Origin: Balanoglossus misakiensis
Lineage: Eukaryota > Hemichordata
Assembly (NCBI GenBank): GCA_040954595.2
Contig: CM082583.2
Coordinates: 7,874,001 to 7,938,000 of the forward strand
Direction of reading: 5' to 3'
Length of the DNA stretch: 64,000 nucleotides
Shown here: in pieces, positions 13,001-25,000 of the stretch
How positions within the stretch are numbered: the first letter of the stretch is position 1
Layout of the letters: every line of letters begins with the position of its first letter
Notes under the pieces: generated by a model
What the model was told of the DNA's origin: nothing
Seen by the model: only the letters and a program-made list of their open reading frames with translations
The model's database searches: none
Position numbers and translations under genes: made by a program

Positions 13001-16000
13001 GGATCATTGCCCAGACAAGGACAGTCACATTCAGTTCGGTGTTAAATTACTGCCGGCTGTGTGTGTGTCATAATTGCTGATAATGCCAGAGTCATTCTTC
13101 ACTGCATAAAACATTGTACATGTAATGTTACTGAACCAACACAGTTCCAAGTTTTCTTTTACAGGCAAAGTGAATATATGGTATTTTGTTGGCACACGAC
13201 ATGCGTGTACATGTGTACTTGTTTAAAATTTATGACATTTATACTGTTTTCCACAATTATGTTTTATTTTCTTCCACCATTCTCATGTATTGTTTTTTTA
13301 TACTTCAGAAGAGCCGACTGATAATTTAGGTAACAGGCAAACACGTCTAGATAGTATTTATAGTAACCTGCCTGATGGTTTTGACAGATTCCCTCCTTCA
13401 AGCATGTTGTGGTCCCCTCTTAGGGAAACAACACCCCCCTTCATAAAGTCACCACACCCCTGTCACGGCCCATCATCTTGAAGTACTGTTTGTTTGTTGG
13501 CCCAATTATACCAGTCGGAGTGTACAAAGTTGACCCCATATCCCAATTGTGCAGCCTATTTTAAGAGTCTCTTGATTGTGTTGCCTATTGACAGAAAGTA
13601 CAAATGTAATGCAGCTATTGTGTCTCTCTGCCCAAGTGACTTCACCCCGCCCGCGCCTGTTGCTGCAATAATACCATACAATGTCTGAGATATTTCACCG
13701 TTCCTTTCAACTGCGATATCATGTGTTAGTATTATATTACCCAAGATGGCCGACTGTAACAAAATTTTATGAATTTTTGTGAAATTTAATCTTCTTGTTC
13801 ATAAAATGGACTATACTACCTGTGCACACCTTTTTCTTGTTAGAACATTTCTTTGAAGGTCATAAATAATTTTGTAGTTTTATGGAGGCAAGCTATTTGT
13901 AGCTTTCTAAATCTTATCCAGCTTTAGGCCTGTGAAAATGTGTACTTACAGGTGTTACATGCATCTGACAAATTGTACTATTCTTGATTATTGGCAATTT
14001 CTCATGTATCATTTATTTGGGTTTTAATGTTCGTGCGTGCCTTCCAACTTCACTCTTATTAATTTTTAATCATATTATGACATCTACCACAACGGGCGTT
14101 TCATTAACTAATGATAGGCATCCATGTTTGCCTTCATAAATTACATGTGGGAACTGTTTGATATCTCCCAGCAAAATATCAATTCCCTCAATCATTGTGG
14201 GAGACGGCAACAACCGGGCTTGTCATCATCAATTCCCGTACCACAAGTATCAGGCTGTCTGATCCACTTATTAATAAACTTCCATTCCCAACTGATTCAG
14301 TCTGCTTTCTCTGATCAATTTTCTCTCCATCACAATCAGTCACTCCTTTTCTACTCTTAGTCCCTGTGTATGGTGTCTCTATGAATTATTGAGTGAGAAG
14401 TCGCCAGTCTCCCACTCAACTCTCGATGATTTTTAAAATTTAAATGTCAGAACTGCACAGGCACCAAAAAAATCTTCAATATCCAAGATAAAGATAATCT
14501 GTGTTAAAAGGCAATTTGATGTCTGAGTAAGCAGTACAACGTACATGTTCAAATTGTCAAGAGAAACAGTCCCCATAATGTCAGAAGTTAGTCTGTAAAA
14601 GGCACATAGGATTGAGTTTTAAAATGGGCTGCACTATTGGATCACACTTTAAAGGTATACAATCATCTGTTGTTTGCATATACCCATATTTGGTCAAGGG
14701 GCGTGTCTAAATATCCGAATGATCACTTTTGGGAGCACACTTATTTCCCTTGGCCACCATTTGAAAACCTGTGATTGGCTAGATCTAGTTTCCATGGTAA
14801 CTGTGGTTAAATTAGTGTGGGTGACTGTATACCTTTAAGGCATGGCACAGTCTCCCTTTTGCAGTGACAGCAGCATGCATGTTTATGTTTTTTTCGTTAA
14901 TTTTATCACCCAATTCATACATTCAACACCTGTGTTGTTAATAATGTCCATTTCTTTTGTACTTATTAGATAAAATACGGAAAGATGTCATGTCTAAAAG
15001 CACAAATGGGTTGGAGATACTGCTCTCAAGTTTGGAGGTAGGTGATGCCGGTCATCTTAACCTTTCAAACCCTTTCACCCCTGTTTCCCTGTGTTAGTAG
15101 CAGGTCCGGCTTTGCCATGGGCAACAATGGGCTATGGTACATGTATTGGTAACATGACATCTTGACAGGTGAACAGCATAAAAAATGCAGTGTTTTCTGT
15201 TTGCATGGCACCGAACAAATATGTCTTTGAACACATTCATCATTAGACTAGACATTTTTTACTGAAATTCAACAGATTTGATTTATGCCAGAAAGATGGC
15301 TATCTACCTGTTCAGGAGGCATTTTGGAAGTTGTGCAGTATAATGTGATAAACCACTGGGATTTTAAACACATCTCCTTTTTCAGAGTTCGACAGACAGC
15401 CAAACCTCCCTGAATATCACCTACACTTTGATCGACATATTGTTATCGGGAAAACGCTCTACGTCCTTTGTGTCCCGTGGAGCTACGCAGGTCATCTTGA
15501 CAGCTCTGATCACTGCAAACCGAGAAGCGACACCTTGTGATGAACTCGTTGTAGGTCTTCATACAATTCTTGCCAAAATCGGCTCCAAAGGTAAGTGTGT
15601 TTCATGGAGTATTTTGGGTAGGGATAGAAGTTGGGCAGAAAAATGGACCAATAGCGGGCAACAGCATCCATGTGCTCTCTATTTTCTCATCAACAGATAT
15701 CAATAAATCTGGGTGATCCATTGAAACATGGCAAATACCATAGAACTAGAATTATACTTCAACCTTTTCACATCCACTGCCAAATGTCAAGCAAGGTCCA
15801 AAAATCTAAAGGTTGAAGCATGCTTATTTTTGAACGAAATGAAAATATCAAATGGGCTCATTTTCTTCTCCCTTTTTACAGATCGTAAATTTGGAGTGAA
15901 AGCCAGGCTAAGTGGTGCATTGCCGATAACCCTGTCTCTTGTCAGAAATAATGCAAATAATTTCAAGGTTTTGTTGCCATGCCTACAGGTGCTAAAAATA

Positions 16001-19000
16001 TACGTTGCCAATGGTGAGTGTGTAATCTCTTGTTTTGCTCCAAAACCATGCAGTGTCTGGCGCCTAATTCCAAAATACATATTTAATCCAATAAAATGTC
16101 CGGCAAATCTCATCAAGCCCACGACAAATTACACTCTCTACTGAAGTGGAAATGAGATTCAGAAACGCATATTGCTCAATCAGGCAGAAAATGGAACAGA
16201 AAATCAACTTTTGGTTAATTCAGTTTCCAGATTGATTCTATTCTGATAGCCACATATGAAATATTGTTATTAACAGTACTTTTTTATGTTATGCGATTTA
16301 TATTTATATGATTGTTAAAGGATTGTTAAAATCTCATAATGGTTCAAAGTAAGACTGGTTATATTCAAAACCAGGTGATTATGTGTGAATGAAGGCTTGG
16401 GTTGCGACATAATGCCATAGAATGAACAAGGTGTAGTTTTTGCATCATTCTAAGCGATTCACAGCCAACATTGGTGTTCAGCGCACACCCAGTGTCGCAG
16501 ACAATTGTCCTTACTAGCTTTGCCCATAAATTCGTTTATATATATTCAGCCAGTGAGTCATTTTTGCAACAGGGTAGAAAGAAAAGTGTTTGCACTGTAG
16601 GGGAGATTAGCTAGCTGTCAATTGTCAGAAGAGTATTTGTTTGTGAATATGTATGTAAGGCAAGTTTGGAAAAAATAGTTCTACTTGAAAATTCTTATTA
16701 AATTAAAATCAATAAATAAAAAACAAGAAATATGAAAATATTTGTGTCAGTTTTCCCCTTTATCTCAACTGTTTCCTCAGAGTAAAAATTATCTACTCTA
16801 AGTGTTCTTGTTATGCATCGTGTATCATATTCACAAATCTACGGCTTCACGTCAAATGACATTTACTCCTCCCGCAACAGCAGTATACCTGAAGTAACAG
16901 AATACGTGATTGAATCTCCTCCACGGCTGACTTGTAACAATTCATCACTACTATTAGTCACAATGATAGAATTTCTTACGGTGACCCTGAACTCGTCGAG
17001 GTGGGTCAATGCAGAGCATTTCGCTAATGGATGAAATCCAATGTAAGCCATTAATGCATTCTTACCCAGGGTCTGTTCTTATCATAGCCCCATCCACATC
17101 CATCCACACAGCTGGAGATAAATTTCGTCGCAGGAAACGGTCAATCTAAAGATGTATATCCTGTCCGGGGCTGTGTCCTTTTTTTAAGAACAGAACTATT
17201 AAGAGAATAAAAATATACCTGGATTAATTTCCCGTTTTTTTCATACACAGCTGTAAATTCATCCTGTTTGGGTAAAGGAGGCGCCGTCTCTTGTATGTTT
17301 CGGATTCTTGCCGTTTGCGGGAAAAAACACCTCAATATTGTCAAGTAAGTTCAACGGATATCACAGGATTTCTACAATTTGTATTGACATAATCATTCAA
17401 GATATCTATTTCAAAACCTTGTTTTTGGTTTTTGCTTCCTCACAGAATAGCACTGGACACACTTTCACAGCTGGTGAAATCAAGTGAGTTTCTATTGACC
17501 TTCTTGGGAAGTCCACTGCTCAAGGTTCTTGTTCCTAAGAATCAGTCTCTTAGTCTACCAAAGCTACCCACTGTTATAAAGTCACCACGGCTGCATCACA
17601 ACATAATAGATGAAGAAAAGTATTTTTCTCCATCACCAAGGAGAAAGCACTTGGCCTTTACATCTTGATTATTTCCCTATACATGTATCAGAACACTCAA
17701 TGTGCATTCCTGAAGAAATGTATCCCCTTCAGTTCATGTAATCGGATTTCTTGCCTTCTCCCATCACAGAGAGTAACTCTGCCCGTGCTGTGGGCCAAGG
17801 TGGAATGACAATCTTATTGACCATGGCTTTCGATTGGCATCGTTCCGATACGCGGAATAGACACTTCAACTTGAGAAAGTCTATTCTCATTGTTATCAGG
17901 AACATTACAACATTGAGTGAGTACCTTTGTCACATTAGATCCTATTTATGTTTGGTTAAAGGCCCATATTCAGCACAATTTCTGTTTGTTGAAAGGCCCG
18001 TATTGACTCACTGTCCTTGTGAACATTTTGCCCACTGACTGTGAAACCGACACATTGGTTAATGCCAATGAAACTCATTTTCTTTTTTCGAATGTTCTCT
18101 GCAATCATCAGAGTCTGGTAGAAAAGCCTTCATCCAAGCGGATGGTACAAAGATTTTATATGCAATAGCTCAGGAAATGGCGGAAGGTAAGCAATGATGT
18201 ACCAGTATTTCTATGCCAGGCTTTTGTTGGTTATTGTCCATGATTTTTTTATTTTTACACTTTCCGAACACGTTTAGTCTGCAATGTGTGACATGTTACG
18301 ACTTCTTTTTTCAATTTCAGCGAGGGAGTTAGAACCTTTAGTGACAATTATTAGCTTGATATTGAGGAAATGTTTCCCGAAGAATCGACTTCCAGTTCAA
18401 ACCATCAAAAGTTGTGTTCCTTACCAAATGCCTGAGGCAGCGGCAGAGCAGATGGAAGTTCCTTTTGAAGCACAAGGTAACAGTCTGCAAAGGCACCTGA
18501 ATTCTGTGTGATTGGTATTGACTGTGATCTAAGGTGGACGATTAGAGGATGTTTGAACCCTTTTACTAGTACCATGTTTTGGTCCAAATCCATTGTTTAA
18601 TTCACTTCTGGAAAAACTAACCCACACTGCCACTGACAGTAATACAGTGTAATTTGTAGACACAATTACTTATCCTGGAAGTCATTTTTGATGAAAAAGA
18701 GTGATGGCTTGTCTTTCAGGAGATGATGTCATTGATGAAAGTGATGATCAAGACGATGACCTCAGCAGTGATGAGGATGAAGAAAACCAACAGGTAATGA
18801 CAAATTAATCTTTATATGTTGTTACCCTCATGGCCAGTCAGTATAGATGTGTTCTGTTTCGCAACGTGCTCTGATCAAATATTCAATAATTCCGTTAGTG
18901 AAATACTGACAGAAACAGCAGTGAGAACATTTTGTCCCTGAAACTTTCTTGATAATTAGTTTAATCCTTTCACCGACATGGTTCAATCCAAACCCATTAT

Positions 19001-22000
19001 TTTCTCTAGGTGAAGTTAGACCTGTATACATAGGAATCAGCTGTCTTTGAAACATGTTGCAGTCGATGTTGGTAGTTTTGATGGTGTTGCTGTTTAAAAT
19101 TGTTTTTTTTTCTGCTTCTGTTGTGTTCATTTATGGTTGCTGTAGGCTGTTGCTGGTGTTGTAGCAGTTTGTTTGTTGTTGCTTGTCATGTAGCTATATT
19201 TTCAAAGGCTTTGATCTTGGTCTCACTTGTCATAAAACAGAAGCACTTCAACTGTGTTCTCAGATTTCTTCCCCAAGCAAGCAAATGATGCTACTGGATA
19301 TCTACGGTATAACAGGACTTAATCTACTGCCTAGGTACTGAGTATTTCCGAGCGCTCAGTGCTTAATGCAGTTACTATTGTTGCATCCACAGTTTTTCAT
19401 ATGGTGCACTGTGTGTACGGATAGTCATTTCTTTAATTTCCTTCTTAATTTCTTTTTCTCTTTTGTTTTAAGGATATACAAATTCAGGTCAGTAGATGTA
19501 GCACAGTGTACCCACAATGCTGTTTATGTTCATTTGACTTTGATATTTTGTTTTGCCGTTTGTAGGAAACGTTTTTATATACAAGCATATTTGATACACC
19601 CCTTCCCTACAACCCATACCAACATGAGTATTTACACATATAACATGTTTGTTTAAAATTAATATTATTAATAGCCTGATTGCCCTGGTTTGATACCCAA
19701 TATGCATCTACCAAAATGTGTTGAGTTTTTCCCTTGTTCATAAATTTTTGCCGTGTGCAATTTTCTCCAACTTACAAATCCATGTTCAGGAGTTTCCATT
19801 TCCTTGTTGCATGGCCATTCAACCCGTGTTCTTTGCACCATGCAATGGTGATGGTTTTTAGTATGATCGTTGGGAATTTTGTGTTACAGTTCCCTCTGGG
19901 AAGTTTGTATGCTGTACTGGATTACTTTCATCGATAGCAGAATGTCAATGCGAATTTCTCACAACTAATGACCTTTACAATGCTCCCTATAGTGATGTCT
20001 GACAACAACCCGTCTTAATGATCTCCAGGGGATATTGTCATAGTAACCTTTAAACTTGCTTTGCGACATTCTTTCTTTCCTATGAAAACAACCACAAGCT
20101 TTGGATAGAAATATTTCACAATGTGTGTCCTCAAGATCAGCTTGAGTTTTGACTTTAAAACATTAAATGCATGTCAAGATTTGGTATCTTAATATTCATG
20201 TCTTTTAAGAAACTCCATGGCTGCCCATACATCAATGCAATTATTGTGATTTTGTGATGCACAATAACATAAAATATTGATGTTATATCAACAGTAATGT
20301 ATGCTATTGTTAGCACAATTGTACAATGCAAATGCAATTATGGTGTCACACGACAAATCATGCTTCAACTAACAATTGTAGGCTGTCTGTGACATCCTTC
20401 AATGTGCACACTGGAGCTAATTAATGAAAAGTGGGAAAGTATCTTGATTCCTGATTTTTGTTGTTGCAGGAGTTCGATGACGGTGATGAGGATGGCAAAG
20501 GGAAAAATGAAAGACAGAAGAGGTCAGCCGAAGATTTGATGATGTATGAAAGTTTTTTCCCAGAATTGCTGGAATTTACAGAGGTAAGAATTAATGTTCC
20601 TGGCATTGATAGAGGATGCAAGACTTTGTAGAACATGGAAGATGGTAAGGTTTCTATGGTAACGTTGGACCTCCAAAGAGGCAACTGGGGGTGAAAGGGT
20701 TAGACAGGTTTCAGTGTATATATCCTGATGGTTACTGCTTTCATCTGCAGGAGAATTACATCCTTGACGATGAGGACAATTCCGACGAAGATAATGATGA
20801 CATGGAGATAAGCGGGCAGCCATCGGGGCCAATTTTCATTCCGACAGCAATGGAAACATATCCCAGACACTGTGCATCCACAACGATCAGTGCGCTGGAC
20901 ACCCGGAACGGAGCCCGGCATTCGCAGCGGGGGTTCAAGGAAAACCGCTGCAGTCTGCCCAACCTGTCCAAGTACACCTACATGGTGGCCAACGGGACGT
21001 ACACGGAGACCGACGTGACGGACCTGGCGAACAGCGTGGGCGGTTTCCGGCTGGCCTCCGAGTCCAGCCAGAGGAGCTCGGCCTCCTCGGAGTACAGCGC
21101 CCGGAGCAGTGCCAAAGACTCGTACGAGACGCGCAGCATAGACAGCGCCGGCAGCTACAGGAACGGAAAGTCCGGCAAGCACTCCAAGTCTCAGAACAGC
21201 CTGCGCGGAAGTCGTCCCCCCAGCAAGATCAGCCGAGTGTCCAAATCCATGACCTCCATCAAGAGTACTACGCTCCCGGACCGGGGCGCCAGCTCGCCCA
21301 CCATTCCCAGCATGCGGTCCAAAGTAGACGTCGCCATGGAGACTTTCAACCCCGACCTGACCATCACCTCCTTAAGCGTCGCGTCTGCGGACGGCCCCAG
21401 GACGGACCAGAGCGACACTAACATCTTCGAGACCACCTCCAGCAACTCGTCGACAGAGAACAGTGAACTTTTCAGGAACCCGGACGTGTTCGTCGAAGTA
21501 GCGCACCGGACGAAGAGCGTGTTGCCATTTACGAAGCTGGCCTTCCCAGAGTTCAATGGGCACGTGCCGCCACCCAGTAAAGAACCGTTTTACGACAGAC
21601 CCGGAGGTGTCCAAAGGTAGGACTTAGCAACTCTTGTGAGAGACTCAGAACTCACCCGCAGTTCAATCATTTATCATTCAGCTTTCTTTCTTTTTTTTTC
21701 CTCCTCAGTTGTCGCAGTTACATGCCTTATTCTTTATTTTGACATTAACCATTCTTAATTTTGACACTTTTATATTTATTTTTTTTGCATTTCTTTATTC
21801 CAATTGTTTTAGGAAAAGCCGTGTGTCTAGTGCCAAGCTCTACACCAAGTAATTATGATTTCAAAGTTTTTGTACAAACTTGAGGTGTTGGTTTTTTTGG
21901 AAGTTTTTAGTGTCTTGTTTTGCTATGTGTGCATACTAATCTCGTCTGCGTCCAAAAGCTCTGACCCTAGTTCGTGTATATTTGAATTATTGTACTTTAG

Positions 22001-25000
22001 ATTGCAAGGGAATGGTGGCAGAATGATGTACATGCACTGAAATTTTCAATGGTGTTATTAGTGCACTGAATCCGGCACCATATTTGTCATACCCTGTAGA
22101 TTGCATGAGCTATGTTCTCAAAAGTCATTGCCTCATAGATTTGCTTTAAGCTCTGAATTCACCAGAAATGAATAGAAACAAAAAACATTACTCCATCCCT
22201 CCTTGCCTAGAAGTCTCAAAAATGACAAAACATTTCCATTTTAGTGCATGTGCATCCTTTGGGGAACATTAAAATTAAGTGGAATATATTTTGTTGGTTT
22301 AACCAATTAATCAACACTGACATACCGTACATAATGTAAATCAATTCAATTCATGTTCTGACAAAAGTACAAAAGTAACTTCATGACTGCTCATTGTGTT
22401 CAAGGAGACAGTCACAAGTGGTGATCATTAGCTAGAAAATGGACTCTATGACTTCCCTTTGTTTAGAGTCGAGGACCACGGCTGCTATGTGTGGTCATCA
22501 TTTCCAACACTTGACAAATGATCAGTGTAAAAATGATACTTCCCAAATCCATGAAATAGGATTGCTAAATCCTTTCTATTAAAACTTGATCAGAGATTGC
22601 CAAAGACAGAATCAGTCACTGCCTATAAACATGAAATTGATCATATTTGTAAGTCAGACTGTACTGACATATAAATGATATCTTTCCTTCCTCTGCCCCA
22701 CTTGCTTTTGGCTTTCTGATACTAACCAAAGGTCTGCTTGCAATTGCTTTGCTGTCTTGTGTAGCTTGTGCTATTAATATGGTGATTATTTAGAAATATC
22801 AGATTTACGGAGAACCCTAGATGGGTCACTTCTTTCTGATCAATTCATGTTATCTTTCTAAGTGTATGTTGTATTTCAATAATAGATTTAGATGTACATG
22901 TAACTGACAGAAGTGTATAGATTTCCCAGTTTGGCACTAGTCAATGAATGCTATGGGTGTTGATGACTCACAGTCCACAAGTAGAATTTATCACTACCTC
23001 ACGGCCTTGCTCACTTATACTGTATGTACCAGATTCATGATTGTACCATCTCTGGCAAAAAGAGTGAATCCACCTGTGACCTGAGTCAGAGTCTTGTGAC
23101 ATGTTTTCAAACCAGAATGCCATTTGCAGGGAATTCCACAGATTTGATCCAAATACACATGTATGCAGATGTTCGCTGCCATTTCGGCAGTTATATACAC
23201 AATTCACCATCAGAAACAGTTGGCTGTACCTGCAAAATCCATTGTCTGCCATGCTTATATAAATGCACACTGTCACCCCCTTCCCACCAGGGCTGTTTGG
23301 TTGAACCCTCAGGATGGGTGAACCCATTTACAGGATGTGGGGATGAAAGGATCAACACATGCTGCGGCACAGGAAGGTTTGGTTGAGTTTGCCTTTAACA
23401 ACAAACACAGTCACACCTTAAAATTACAATGATTGTACACTTTTGTGATGTACGTCTGTATTTGTTTGTTTTACTTTCAGAAGTATGATCTTTGATGACA
23501 TCGACAGAATGATTCACCCTCAGAACGTGATCGACAAGACTGTCTTTGATCTGGATCTGATCATGTCAACGAACAGCCACCTGTCGTGCGGAACCTCCAG
23601 GGAACCAGCCTACCATGCGTATTCCACAGACGACATCAAAATCAAGTGTGTACATAACTAATCTAGGGATAGATTCAAATGTCTTCAATTTTGTCAACTT
23701 TGAGAGTCTAAAGAAAGTGTCAAAGAAATCAGCAGAAACTCTTAAATATAGACCCAAGTACATGTAGGTGTATGTTTATCAAGTGGGAATAAACCCCTGC
23801 CATTTTCTGACATTTTTGCTCCGACTTCCACTCGCAGGAATTTCCCCAGCCCAGACGTAGTGGACACCTCCGAGACCCTACAGTTTAATTCTCTCTTTGA
23901 GAGTGGAAATCTGCGCAAAGCAGTACAGGTGAGATATCAATACAGCAGGAACTACATTTATATTAACATACATGTACAAAAATGTACTAATGTAGCTCAC
24001 AACACATGCCCTGAAGAGTATGACATGCAAACCCTCTCAGAAAAGAGAAATGACAGTCAAGTCACTTTTGAATTCCAGGATCCAACGTTCTGATAAATTC
24101 CTGTCAGGCGAACAGACAGACATTACTGACCCCTTTTACTTCACCGCATATCTTGCAGATTCGGAAGTACGAGTACGACTTAATTTTGAATTCTGACATA
24201 AACTCAAACCACCACCACCAGTGGTTCTACTTTGAAGTGAGCGGAATGAGATCGGATGTCTCGTACAGATTTAATATGGTCAATTGTGAGAAAACAAACA
24301 GCCAGTTCAACTTTGGTAAGTGCGCTACTTCCAGATTATATTAGAGCTAGCTAAATGTATTATGAATAAAAACCTATTTGGGTGCAATAAATAATTGTCT
24401 TACTGTCAAAATTTCGGCCAAGCCCTTACTTTTCAATCTTATTGTAATTTGTGCAGAAGGAAATTTGGGTGATGTTATTTCTTTTTTATTTTCCTGAAAC
24501 TAACTGGGTTTTCTGTCTTTTAACAGGAATGCAACCGTTATTGTACTCTGTCAGAGAAGCTATTGACGGTCACCCCAGCTGGGTCCGAGCTGGCTTTGAT
24601 ATCTGTTACTACAGAAACCATTACTCTCGTAGTGCAGCTGCTGCTGGAGGCCAGAAAGGCAAAAGTTACTTCTCACTGACTTTCAAAATGGTGTTCCCCC
24701 ACGATGATGACATCTGTTACATGGCATATCATTATCCTTATACATACTCCATGATGCAGGTATGTATGTATGGAGCTTTTGGCCTGTCTTTCTGGAGTTT
24801 CGTGTATGTACGAATACACACATGCACCCATGTACATTTTGTGTTTGTTTGTTGCAGTCACATTTTTTCAAACCCAATGCACTAGGTATTTTTGGATGGT
24901 TGTATCTCTATACTAGACACTTCTACAACCACCTCATAAAAAACGTTTAAAAAAAGCAACATTATGAAATGTCAATAACGAATGGAAGTTTTTGAATATT

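Noticed and set aside
20700-21182. 160-codon minus-strand frame
   Set aside because: Antisense shadow of the C+G-rich AGTPBP1 linker exon, with no supporting splice sites.
24451-24885. Long plus-strand frame of 144 codons as an independent gene
   Set aside because: It is the AGTPBP1 exon 24527-24759 plus read-through into both flanking introns.
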